Source: Hymenopus coronatus
Lineage: Eukaryota > Arthropoda > Insecta > Mantodea > Hymenopodidae
DNA length: 64,000 nt
Assembly: GCA_030762935.1 (NCBI GenBank)
Contig: CM060880.1
Location: 17,973,001-18,037,000 of the forward strand
Direction of reading: 5' to 3'
Shown: one piece after another, positions 23,388 through 34,120 of the stretch
How the letters are laid out: the number at the start of each line of letters is the position of its first letter
Position numbering within the stretch: the first letter of the stretch is position 1
Program-made: the position numbers and the translations under genes
Notes under the pieces: model-generated
Told to the model about the DNA's origin: nothing
The model's input: the letters and a program-made list of their open reading frames with translations, nothing else
The model's database searches: none

Positions 23388-24425
23388 ATAATAGTTAAAA
23401 ATGAGTCAGAATAGTGACACTCACGTCACTTAAAATGAAATTTCCAAGATATATGTTTCAAGGGTGTTTGCCCTCTTCTTCAGTTGAGATCCAGCTAATG
23501 GCTGGAATTTGTGTTCTGTGGTCCGTTACGGTGGAGACATCTGGTGTTCTCAGCAGAAGTTTGTAATCATGTGGCGGTATTACAAAATTCATGAGCTGGT
23601 TTTTGTGTGGTGTAATGAGAATATGCTCCCAAACTGTGAGTGCTGCTGGGTTGTTTAGGGTTTTAGTAACCTTATGTCATTTTCTATTTTGTGATGTGAT
23701 GTCCAAAAATGGTGTGCTACTGCTGATTAATCTGTCTGTTTCTGTTTGATGTGTCTGAAATGCTCTTTTAACTTTGTTTCCAGTCTTCATTTTGTTTGAC
23801 CAATGTAATATAATTTGCACTGCAATTTTGTAGATGCCTGATCTCTGGTTCGTAGGTATGCGGTCTTTAATGTCTGTTTTCAGAGCATTTTTTATGCTGA
23901 ATTGGTTACTTGAAGCTAAACTTATATTGTATTTCTTGAAAATTATTTTGATTTTTTTATCTGCTGGATAAGTGATTTTTTTTATATGTAACTTTTGGTT
24001 TTTGTGTGGATGAAGTGGTGATTTGTTTTAATGTTAATTTCTCCTTATGTTTTTCAATTTTTTGGTCAATGATGTCTGGGTTGAAACTATTGGCTGGGGC
24101 TGTGTGTCTAAATTGGAGGTATTCTGTGCTATACGCTTCTGGGTTGGGTGGGATGCTGAGGAATCTGTGTTTTGAGCTGTTGAAGATTGCCTATTTGTGA
24201 GGTACTGAGCTGAAATTATTACATTTTATGCAATTGTCTGTATGTGTCTGTAGATGCCATTTGCGATCTTTTGTTCTTTCTGTGTTATTTTTAGGTCCAG
24301 GATGGTAGAATTTGGTCTTTTTCTGTCGGACCTTGACTGAAGAAGAGGGCAAGTGCCCTTGAAACATGGAAATTTTATTTTAAGTGAGGTGATGTCACTA
24401 TTCCTACTGATTTTTAACTATTATA
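23388..24425 (-). mobile_element. Penelope-like element with inverted tails
   Basis: The minus strand contains, in order, FLDLKIT and GIYRH (last part of the reverse transcriptase), SIPPNPEAYS and FNPDIIDQKIEKHK (thumb region), a linker IKNALKTDIKDRIP, then SGIYKI and, after a frameshift, YYIGQTK...LKEHFRHIKQ: the GIY-YIG endonuclease. Stops break all frames. Both borders carry the same roughly 90-bp tail in opposite orientation, each with CTGAAGA-hairpin-GAAAC (23455-23483 on minus; 24337-24365 on plus). Inverted terminal copies are known for Penelope-like elements. The reverse transcriptase core is missing, so this is a 5'-truncated copy. Confidence 0.8.
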
Positions 24426-24428
24426 CAT

Positions 24429-24479
24429 ATAAAAAATAAAAGCATTTGAGTCGGTTTTTGTAATGCTTTTATTTTTTAT
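24429..24479. repeat. Perfect 18-bp inverted repeat beside the Penelope-like element
   Basis: 24429-24446 (ending AATAAAAGCATT) and 24462-24479 (starting AATGCTTTTATT) are exact reverse complements around a 15-base loop. It starts four bases after the element border at 24425, so it could be part of the element or of its target site. Confidence 0.65.
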
Positions 24480-24721
24480 TTAATCACATCACTGTCACAA
24501 GCTTCTATGCATACTTGCAAGTTTGGAATATTATACATATATTACTTTCCATGCTATTCCCTTGAAATTTTAAACATACTTTCAGTATATCTGGTTCTGG
24601 CAGTTGCGAATGTAAAATAAGTACTTGAGTATCTTTTCCATTATCTGACCTGTGACACTAATCCTTGCTAATTCTGCCATCACTCCTACATTAACTGTAC
24701 ACTATGGCACAATGCACAATA

Positions 24722-24838
24722 TATTCTCTCAAACCACTCTAGCAAAGTAAACACTGCATTCCACCCAAAAATCTGATACCAAGATTTCACCAGAAATAAA
24801 TATTTTGAGACCCTTCCATCCTAAAAAGAGCATCTTTA

Positions 24839-24884
<46 letters not shown>

Positions 24885-26080
24885 AGAGAGAGCAGCATAA
24901 CTCAAAAACAAAAGTTGGATAAATACTGAACTTCACATTTCAGTATATTTCAAAGATACAACATTGATTTTCAACAAAATCTTCCTACCCCGAACTAGCC
25001 TTTAGATGAAGCATTCTTTTGAAATTTGTGATTTTCTACAAAGTGGCTGTAACAATATTGATTAAAATACTATATATTAAAGATATTTACATGGCAAACA
25101 AAATGTATATCCTGAATTTTCAGAAAATAGCCTGTAAAGTCCTCTTCATTTAAAGGAATCTTATATAAACTTGTACAGCTGGTAAAACTTATGTAATAGA
25201 TGAAAATGCACAGTAAATATTAGATCTATTTAAATTTCTTTCAAAAAAAGCTTTTTATGGTAATAAGACAATTTTGGTTTGAATTAATCAATTCTTTGTC
25301 ATTCTTATAAAGCCCTTCAACATTCAATTGTTTCTGCAACTGCATGGAAAAAAACATAGAATTTTAAGTCCAGTTCTTAAATATCTGATGATCACTTTTC
25401 TCATTGCTTCTATAACAAAATATGTAAAGTAGCAATTTCTGCAAATTTTATCTCAATTAATATGAAGTAGATAGAAAATTCAACTTGTATAAGAATAGTT
25501 TTTATACCTATTGTGACTACACACAGAATGTATGCATCTGTGCTTTGCTGGCCCAAAAACGCTGCAGGCATATGAGTAAGCTATCTGTCAATCATCATAT
25601 ATAAGTTTCCTTTGCACAGCAGGTTTCTATTACCTCTTATGGTTATTCAAATTGATACAAAATCAATTTCAAATTATGAGGAATTCACAGCTATTCATAG
25701 AATATACAATATATATTATATTTTATTTTTCATATAAATATAATTTTTTATTTAAATTGTTTGAACTAATTCTGAGAAAATCAAAATTAATGAACATTTT
25801 TCCACGCATCGGATTGTGTGGGATGGAGGTATTTTCTTGAAAGTTATCTTGTCACATCCTGGGAAGATGCTGAACGTGAATGGAAGTAAGCAATTTAATG
25901 GCATTTATCCAATATTTCATTTTTAACACTTACAAGATGCATGCACACTCAACCTCCCCCTTACACAAAATTGACCTTTTTCTAAAAATATTTCTTTGTG
26001 GATTCAGGGGACCTAATATATGTATTTCCAATGTAATCTTGACATTATGTTTTTGGGTGGAATGCAATATGTCCTCTACT
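24722..26080. mobile_element. Family F long foldback element
   Basis: The left half (24722 to about 25510) runs in the direction CACCCAAAAATCTG, AGATTTCACCAGAAAT, ACTCAAAAAC, GATTAAAATACT, GACCTCTTC-like. The right end (about 25825-26080) is the same terminus inverted (TTTTTGGGTGGAATGCAATA). A (GA)n tract at 24843 has expanded inside the left arm. No transposase or reverse transcriptase is readable. The termini are the more diverged ones of the family. Confidence 0.65.
24843..24892. repeat. (GA)n microsatellite
   Basis: About 25 GA units with two GC interruptions, within the left arm of the family F copy. Confidence 0.95.
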
Positions 26081-26737
26081 TATTAAATATGCGTTAAGGA
26101 TAAAATAAAATAGTGGGAGAAGGGAACAAGTATTAAGTTCACTTCTGATTCTGCTTCACTTCTTTTCTTTTTTTATTGAGGAAGGTAAATTGTATCTTCC
26201 TGTTAAAATATTGATGTATTTTTACAATGTGAAGTATAACAAAAGCTCAGGTAGGTTGTGTGATAAATGCCTGAAGAAGGTTGGGTGGGGGGGGGGCATT
26301 CACTCAAAGATTTCAATTATATGCATTAAAATGACAGGCAAATACTTGAACCATTCAGTTATGAATAGGTTTTGTAATACTCTAGACATTGTCGGACTTC
26401 AAACCAGGTAAAGTGATATAGAGAAATGTTTCGGGAGCGTGCATCTCTTTCATTATCAGGATGATGAATGGCTTAGCCAGGTGAAATGGCAAGTACATAT
26501 TATACTATCTGCCATGGCTGTTAGCATGGACCTTGCAGAAAACGTGAAAAGTTCCCTAGTAGAAAACACAACTACTCTGGCAACTGCTTAGTTAAGCTGA
26601 AGCATTCTTAGTGACATACATATTCTAGACGTTCAAGTCAGATGAAGTAATGTACAGCCATCAACTTAGGACTTACGACAAGACATAGGAACTTTTCACA
26701 TTTTCTACACAGTCCCTGCTAATAACCACAGCAGACA

Positions 26738-26738
<1 letters not shown>

Positions 26739-26804
<66 letters not shown>
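26739..26804. repeat. (TA)n microsatellite
   Basis: 33 TA units inside the inverted structure. It generates the false Ile-Tyr repeat frames on the minus strand. Confidence 0.97.
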
Positions 26805-26806
<2 letters not shown>

Positions 26807-27353
26807 CCATTTCCTGTGAAAGATGTGGCAGGGAACTTTGGGCCGTTGTATATGGAGTCAGACACACAGATAATGAACGGAATGACATGGACCATCCAAA
26901 GGGTCAAGAGCAAGAGTAAAAAAGAAGATGGGCACCTGTGCAACCACTGATGAGTGGGACTCAACCCGCAAAAATCAGCACAGGATGCACATGTTGTGCA
27001 CAACAATCCATCCATTAGCATGAAGCATGTTCATAGAAATTAAGTTGCACGTAAATCACATGACAAGCAAACTAAATAATTAGACAATTAAGTGATTAAC
27101 ACTTCACCTTATTAAAGTGCATGTAAGACCACTGGTATTGCTCAGGTTTCATGGGCAATCCCAGTTAACAACACTGACGCACTATGCAGGACCCAACTAA
27201 CACATGAATAACTGCACAATACATGCAGCTGTTACGTTTAAAGTGTAGCATATCCTCCTAGCCATTGCACTTCGGTTAGGGGTCGAATCAGGAATGTATT
27301 TTCCCCTGCAGGGTATAAAAAAAAACAACCAACAACATATGCCATTCATCATC

Positions 27354-27388
27354 CTGATGATGGGAGAGATGCACTCTACCGAAACGTC
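27354..27388 (+). ncRNA. Hammerhead-ribozyme-like core
   Basis: CTGATGA (27354-27360) is followed by a 20-base hairpin (GGGAGAG paired with CTCTACC with one mismatch), then GAAAC (27381-27385) and GTC (27386-27388). This is the conserved order CUGANGA - helix II - GAAA - UH of a hammerhead. ACGT at the junction is self-complementary, the minimal helix III form that acts as a dimer in known Penelope-like and retrozyme ribozymes. Helix I is weak: GCCATT (27341) can pair with AATGGT (27389), but seven unpaired bases separate it from the core, so present-day activity is doubtful. Confidence 0.5.
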
Positions 27389-27692
27389 AATGGTCTACAT
27401 CACTTCACCTGGTTTGAAGCCCGAGAATGTCTAGAGTATGTGCGTCGCTAGGAAAGCTTCAGGTTTTGTAAGATTAGCATTAAAGTCTTTTAAGCTGAAT
27501 AAAGAGGAGCAAAGGAACATTATCATGTGCAGGATGTTCTGAAAGCAGCTCCAAGAGTCAATCATTATTTTATTCACTTAATGCACACTTCAAACCAAGC
27601 CACTATCATACTATCACTTATAAACAAATATGAATATATTACAAATCTTTTTCAAGCAAAATGATAAATTTAATCTTACCATATAAGCATAC

Positions 27693-27925
27693 TATAGTTC
27701 CACTGACCTAAGAAGGGAGCCTGATGTAAACAAAAGCGTAACAATGTAAGTTGATTTCAACATATCAACACTGTTGATGTGCATTTATGCCAGTCAGGTG
27801 GTTAAGGTCAGATGCAATTGTCTTCAGATAGTGCTCCACCCAGGGTATAATGATACAATTTCTAGACCAGTATTTTGCACTTTTTTGTTTACATCAGGTT
27901 CTCTTCTTAGGCTGGCGGAACTATA
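27693..27925. mobile_element. Small foldback element (233 bp)
   Basis: Arms of about 50 bp: TATAGTTCCACTGACCTAAG... at the left and, inverted, TATAGTTCCGCCAGCCTAAG at the right, both continuing into CCTGATGTAAACAAAA. No coding content. A decayed core-like CCTAAGA...GTAAC in the arm suggests it may be a pair of Penelope-type tails instead of a DNA-transposon MITE. Confidence 0.6.
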
Positions 27926-28974
27926 AATTAACAGATTTTAAACCATTATCTATTATATTTCTAACATTTTTCTATATGTAATCATTAGAGCTCAGATATT
28001 AGGTAAAATGCTTTTTACTGGGTGGTATTAATCAAAACTTATATAAGAAATAATTAAGTTTTTATTTCGTCTATTTCAATTATAAATACCACCTGTTGTT
28101 TTTCTAAAATACCTGAAGTTTTTCAATTTATTTTCAATTTTGCTATTTTATTACATATATGATGGAAACCCTTAAACATACTTTACAACAGAATTTTATA
28201 ATTTTTCTACTTTTAAGGGTTCAGAATTTCCCTTTGACAGCGAGTTCTACAATGTCAGGAAGTGTTGAAGGGGAAACATTTTACCAAACAATAATATTCA
28301 GTTACTGTTACATGAGAGTGTGATTTGTTTATGCCTAACTTCTATCAATCATTGAAAAGTAAACTTCACAGTTACATAGTGAATTTAATGCCCATAAGCT
28401 TTCAATTAAAGGAACAGTTTTATTGTGTAAGGTTTGTGAAACCTAGTCAATTTCAGAACAAAAAAATATTTTATCAAACAACACATGTTGATAATAAAGC
28501 ACAAATCTGCTATCATTTAAAAGAGGATGACAAGAAAAAGGCAACTTCTAACTGTCATTGCCAATTCAGCAGTCACAGTTTTAATTAGATGAGTTCATTA
28601 GCTGATGCCAGCAGAGTTTAAGGGGACTAGGTACCTCATGTGGGTTAAAATCATAAAAATTTGTTTTTTGCTTATTCTTGTTCATGTTCTCAAGTTTAAT
28701 TCTGGAAGTGACCTATAATGCAATTATTTAAACTCTCCTACAACTCGTTTAATGGTTATGCACCATTTCCTTTCCTCTTTGAACCATCTACCTTGATGTG
28801 GGTTAACATTTTTTTTTGCTGACATTTTGAGTAAGTTTCTGAAGTTTCAACTCTAAACTACCACTTGTAGTGCCATTAAAAGCAATTCTTTAAACTTCTG
28901 GAACCCTTTTCTTGTCTTGTTGGTTTTATTTTAACATAATTTTTCTCGGTTTGACATTTTTAGAACTTCAGGCA
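27926..28974. other. AT-rich non-coding DNA, nothing recognised
   Basis: The 87-codon + frame at 28325-28588 has no recognisable domain and no splice or promoter context. Confidence 0.45.
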
Positions 28975-29740
28975 CCCTCAGTGTGAAAATATGACATAAA
29001 CATTTATTTCTCTTAGTACAAGCGTGCGCGCTTGCATGTCTCTCTGAACAGATAACTCAAAAACGAAAAGTTGGTTAAATACCAAACTTTAAATACTAAA
29101 GCATCTTCCAAGGATGCGAAATGAAGATTTATAAGAAAATCCTCCCACACCAAAGTATCCTTTACAAGGAACATTTTCAAAACTTTTGATTTTATCAAAA
29201 AGGACCCTAACCATAATGATTAAAATACCATGTATTTAAGGTGCTTATATGAAAAATAAAATGATATCTTGAATTCCCTGGAAGTAGCCTCTAAAGACCT
29301 CTTCAACTGAAATGACTTTTATATAACTACTAAACTGTAAGAAATAGACAACAAGGTACTACACAGAAAATGTACAGCTTGTTAAAACACACAGTTTATG
29401 TAATATTTAATTCTTTTGTGGGGTTAACCATTTCCGAGATATTCCTCTTATTGGTTTTAAAATTGTCAATACTTAGGACTTTTCTCAAACGGGAAGTCAA
29501 TATTCACTGTTGTTGAAGGGAATTTCGTTTGCATCACATAGCGACCGGCTGTTAAAATCTATTGCTTTAGCCTAGTGTACTCCCTTATCTCTCTTCTACT
29601 TATAAAGAACTAATTAATAAGACCATTTCTGCTAATGTTTATCTCGATTAGCATGAAGTAGAGAAAAGAATAAGCTTTCATAAAAATAGTTTGTTACAGA
29701 ATACATAGAGAAAGTAACAGAATGGAACATATCAATTTTT
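28975..29740. mobile_element. Family F, single arm
   Basis: Follows the family order: ACTCAAAAACGAAAAG, TTGGTTAAATACCAAAC, CTTCCAAGGATGCG, CCTTTACAAGGAAC, GATTAAAATACC, GACCTCTTCAACTG, then the inner part with CTTTTCTCAAACGGGAAG and GATTAGCATGAAGTAGA. The extreme terminus is lost, and no inverted partner is adjacent unless it is the copy at 30507. Confidence 0.7.
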
Positions 29741-30506
29741 ATAAATTTACTGTGTTTTTTCACATGTTTAATGCATTTTTGCCTGCTTATTTTTATTGTT
29801 AATATCTCAAAATCTGGGCTCTAATGATCATCATCTATTCAGGTCTTTTGATAACATACGCTGTATTCTTTCTTTTAACTTCATATTTAAACTGTTTTGG
29901 AAATGGTTAAGAAAGATTCCTTTCAGCACCATACATAATGCTATTCATGTATTCCTGATATACAATCCACAAATTCTACCCTGTATACCAAATGGCATTT
30001 AAAAACAAAATTTGGACACATGTATGTATCCAGTCATGTTGCCACAGTAGAGTCAAGTGCTTTGATGCATATTTTTAACATGTATATTTCTATTATAGTA
30101 ATTGCCTACAAACATTTATACTACAATGTAGGCACCAAAGAAGATAAAATAATGTTATCATACATAAACAACTTTACCATTGAAAGCAGTAAGCAAGCTT
30201 TGCATCCTGCAACATTTAAATATAATACTAGAAATGTATCTATTTTCAGCTGCCATAGCTCCACCAAAGCTGCAGTCCAGCTGCTATAGCTTATTTTAAT
30301 AAAATATGTTTTATACACTAAGAAATTAAATTAAAAGACAGACACTAACAGAAATTTTATATTTAAAAACTTAACAAACAATAAAAATTCAATGAAACCT
30401 CAATTATACGTTTTTCAGTTGTATATCTTACGCTACATTTTTGAGGCACCAACTTTACTTAGATAAAGAATGCTAGTTATCAGTCTATGCATCTGTGAGT
30501 TGTATT
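29741..30506. other. AT-rich non-coding DNA between two family F copies
   Basis: No coding evidence. The overlapping frames on both strands at 30020-30318 have no recognisable motif. Confidence 0.45.
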
Positions 30507-31253
30507 ACTTTCTCTACAAGTACTATGTACACAGTATATAGAGAAGGTATTGTATTGCATCCAAAAATTTGAGACAGATTTCGCCAGAAATATAAGTTTT
30601 TAGAACCCTTAGTCCAAAAAAAGCACTTTTAGAAAAAGGTCTGTTTATGTGGACAGCATAGCTCAAAAACAAAATGACCATTATATCAAACTTGGCATTT
30701 AAATTCAGTATATTTCAAGGATGCAACACAAAGATTTTCAAGAACCCCCCCCCAACCCAAACTACCCTTTACATGGAACATTTTTCAGAAATTGTAATTA
30801 TCTCAAAATTGATTCAAATGATTTTGATTAAAATATTGCACATTAAAGATATTTACATCACAAGTAAAATTTATATCTTGAATTTATAAGGAATAGCCTC
30901 TGAAGAGTCCGGATAAATTTTGTACAACTGGTAAATTGCAAGAGAGAGACAAAAAGAAAGAAGATCTTGTTAAAACATACAATTTATGTCATATACATTT
31001 TTGATTTTCTTGAAAATCTTCATGTCGCATTCTTGGAAGATACTCAACTTAAATACCAAGTTTGGTATTTAACCGACTTTTCATTTTTGAGTCACATACA
31101 TGCAAGCACACACAGGCATGTATCTAAAAATGCTTTTTTCTGGAATCAGGGAGTCTCAAGACATATATTTCTGGTGAAATCACAGTATCAAATTTTTGGG
31201 TGCATTACAACACTTTCTCTATGCCCTATGTACATAGCATGTGCAGAGAAAGT
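30507..31253. mobile_element. Family F foldback element with both termini
   Basis: The best-defined copy. The left end starts ACTTTCTCTACAAGTACTAT and the right end, on the minus strand, starts ACTTTCTCTGCACATGCTAT. Arms of about 260 bp are inverted (both read CACCCAAAAATTTG or CATCCAAAAATTTG, then CACCAGAAATAT, AAAAGCA, ACTCAAAAA). Each terminus is itself self-complementary: CTTTCTCTAC pairs with the GTATAGAGAAGG-type segment some 20 bases further in. No encoded protein is visible. The 114-codon frame at 30967-31311 is a by-product of the repeat. Confidence 0.75.
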
Positions 31254-32660
31254 AAAACATGTTTGCTTTTTCTTTTCTTTTTTAGGGGTCAAGAATCTTG
31301 TGCAGCAATGAACAAAGTACAATGAAAAGTAGGAGATTATGCCAAACAATTATTACATTGTAAATGTTCTGCTGTTGTAATTATAAAAATATTATGCTGG
31401 AACTTAATGAATTACCATCACATATTATATCACTAATGCAGTAGTGCACACTTCTTTTGCTAAAGAGGCTTTAGAAGATTTCAAGAGTGTATATGATCCA
31501 CATTTTAACTCAAAGCAAAATGACTGAACATTTTAACTACATTGTCAATTACAGGATAATATCATATCAGTGCTGCCAGTGTGTCAGAATTTTGTCCCAC
31601 AGGAAAAATAGCAATGTTGTATATGACTTTTCCATAAACTGTTACAGTGCCTAAAGTTGGAGCTGTATTTTTTAAAGTATGGTATCACTACAAGGTTTCA
31701 GAGAGTTTAAAAAATAATCACAGACAGAAAAATATTTTTTTATGCTATTCCTAAATTTTCTCAACACTAATTACAACATTGTTCCAGCTGACACTTCATT
31801 TGATGACCTGATTGGAGCTCCAGAATAAATGTTCATGTTTACTCTCTTGCTCTTTATATAAAAAATTCAAGAAAGTTTTACAAATATTCCATATTTAGCT
31901 GAAATTGGTTCAAAATTCAGAGTAGTTTATCTGGACTGCCTGTGATACATTTTAGGTGAACTATGTATTTCTTGTATGGAATTAAAACTCTAAGTTTTGA
32001 AAAGTTTAAGAGCAATCATATTATCTACACTGTCAACCATATTGGTGCCGTTAACATATAAAATTATTTTCAATTTTATGCATAACATATAAACAAGGTT
32101 TCACTGTAATTGCATGTTTACAAAACAACAGACTAAATCATAAGATCTGTAAACCTTTAATATTTAAGTAACTTTTACTTTTGATGCTCATTAACTTAAA
32201 TTTAAACTTGTTATTTTTATAGCCAGAATCAAATCTGTAAGAAAAGTCTGAGAGTAGCTAATACTTTTTCAAAAGGAGAGGAAGCATGTCCAAGCTTTCT
32301 TAGCAAATTCTTACTTACTAGACAACACAAAAATTGAATTGTACTTTCCTCACCAAGTAGATGTTGCATCAGTTCAAGACTTGACTCTTTAACAGTCATA
32401 AGTGCATTCAGTACTGCATTATTTATACTCAATGAGAGAAACTGGAATTTCCATCTTCATGAGTAATGACTAGCTGGCTTACCAGATGTTGCAGGCTAAA
32501 TGTTTTAAACTCCAGCGAAGAATTAATTTAATTTACTTCCTCCAATCTTTATGAAATTATTGTGTAATAATCTAGAGGGTTTTTATAGCGAATTTTTTAC
32601 CCCTTATGATTGTAATTTTGTAGAGTTACAAATAATAGATGAAAAATCTTGATAAATGTA
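31254..32660. other. AT-rich non-coding DNA
   Basis: The only notable frame is a 67-codon minus-strand one (32229-32432) that looks protein-like in composition but has no recognised family or splice context. Confidence 0.45.
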
Positions 32661-32929
32661 AATGGAGTTTTATTTATGGACACTCTTTAACTGCTGCGGT
32701 TCTCAATATCCCATTCTATATTGGGTGTGAAAGACTGCTTAATTTTGCTCTATCAGGCTTGGGGTTCTTTTAAGTGCCATAAATCTACAACACAGCTTTA
32801 CTTCCCTTCCGAAGGAAGCCATGCTAAAGTTTTTTATGCCCAAAAAAAATCCACCATCCTTCGCTGGGTTTGAACCCATGACCTTGGGTATATGAAGTTA
32901 GCATGGTGATCATTACACCACACGAGGGC
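32661..32929 (-). repeat. tRNA-derived SINE, family 1, copy E
   Basis: Well preserved. On the minus strand it has head GCCCTCGTGTGGTGTAATGA, B-box GGGTTCAAACCC, an A/T linker, AGCATGGCTTCCTTCGG, and a body ending in CATAAATAAAACTCC. It is one of the best guides to the family consensus in this window. Confidence 0.9.
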
Positions 32930-33399
32930 GATAAAAAAAAGTCTTGATTTTAATGCAAAAGAAAACATCTGAATTATTTAGACTCCTCATGACACTCTTC
33001 CAAGTTCTAAAAATGCTGCATAATGTATAAAGTACCTTCTGGTTGTGGAAGAATCTTCCGGTCAGAATGATCAAGTAATTTTTAGATAAGTAGATTAAAT
33101 TTTAAACCTTTATAACTTCTTTTTGATTCCATAGTTATTTAATAACATAAAAAGTACATATTTTTCACAAAATGCATAAATCCTTAATATATACAATGAA
33201 TTAAGATGCATTACTCGCAGCCCACCAAGCTAATCTCTTTGGAAAAAGTGAGAAAATTTGTCTTCTCAGTTAATATAAAACATTAGTTCAATAACTACGA
33301 TGTATCAAAAGTTTTTTCAAAGTCTGCAAAAAAACAACAAAAAAACACCATATTCTACTATTTTGTTATTTAAACATTTATTAATTAATGTCTGAAACA
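32930..33399. other. AT-rich non-coding DNA, nothing recognised
   Basis: No conserved structure seen. Confidence 0.5.
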
Positions 33400-34120
33400 C
33401 CAATATGTTGTTGTTGTTCTCCAACCTTTCCTAAACCCTGCCTGGAATTCTGATAGCTGTCATTTCAGCACATTCTTGTAATCAGTCTGCCATTATTCCT
33501 GTGTAAATATTCCAGTACTAACGCAAACTGACTCCTGTAATATTTTCCAGCTTGATTGTTCCTCCTTTACCATTATACATCAGCAGCATACTTATCTTCC
33601 ATTTTTCCGGTATAATTTTACTATCTTTCACTTTATTTAAAAAGCTAAGTCACAACTTCTAGATCTCTTTCTGCTTTGTTATATGTACACTTTCCATAAT
33701 TCGCCCAGTATGACATCTATACCTATCTTTTCTTTCTTTGGGTTCTTTATCTGTTTGTGCACATCTTCCATTAATTTCTTTCCATCCAGTTTTCATTTTT
33801 GAAGACACCTATTTCTCTCCCTTTTAGATGTACTTTCTTATGTAATTCTCTGCCTACCAATATTTTAAAATATTCCACCCATTTTTTAGGCAATATCTCA
33901 TTTTCCACTACTGCTTTTCTATTCGCCGTCTTCACGTATTCCAAAATTTTCCAATTATTTTTATCAATAATTGTTGTTCTTATCTTATTCCTTAAATTCT
34001 CCTCCCATTCTTTAAATTTACTCTATATGTATATGTGCGGTCCTAAGTTGGAACATTTTTCACATTTTGGAGTCCTTACTTTCCAGTTCATCTAAATAGA
34101 ATAGAGAAGGCCCGGAAAAA
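33400..34120 (-). pseudogene. LINE reverse transcriptase fragment
   Basis: The minus strand gives the disrupted first half of a non-LTR reverse transcriptase: a basic linker (ILEYVKTANRKAV, LPKKWVEYFKILVGREL), then an equivalent of the GPDGI-ELWK segment (IG.DVILGELWK), an IIPEKWK segment, a YNGKGG.NQ.ENY stretch before the position where RGISLL is usual, and finally SEFQAGFRKG. This order is typical of insect-type LINE polymerases that would copy element RNA at a nicked target. The catalytic FADD-type motif is not reached. The 98-codon + frame at 33799-34095 is its antisense shadow. Confidence 0.65.

Larger units (their letters stand above)
26380..27441. mobile_element. 1.06-kb inverted structure with hammerhead-like ends
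   Basis: 26380-26475 and 27343-27441 are inverted copies of a roughly 95-bp tail (ACTCTAGACATT, GGCTTCAAACCAGG, GAAAC...CTGAT, ATGATGAATGGC). Inside are a second inverted pair (26511-26557 with 26687-26732, sharing GAAAAGTTCC), what looks like a partial third arm near 26625, and a long (TA)n. No endonuclease or reverse transcriptase remnant is visible. The layout resembles the inverted tails of the Penelope-like element at 23388-24425, so this may be a non-autonomous relative or a solo tail pair. Confidence 0.6.

Noticed and set aside
26673..27021. Two minus-strand frames with long Ile-Tyr repeats
   Set aside because: Translated (TA)n microsatellite.
30967..31311. 114-codon plus-strand frame
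   Set aside because: Lies within the right arm of family F; similar peptides appear in other family F arms, so it reflects the repeat, not a gene.
32229..32432. 67-codon minus-strand frame with protein-like composition
   Set aside because: No recognised motif, no splice or promoter context; could be an old pseudogene but not supportable.
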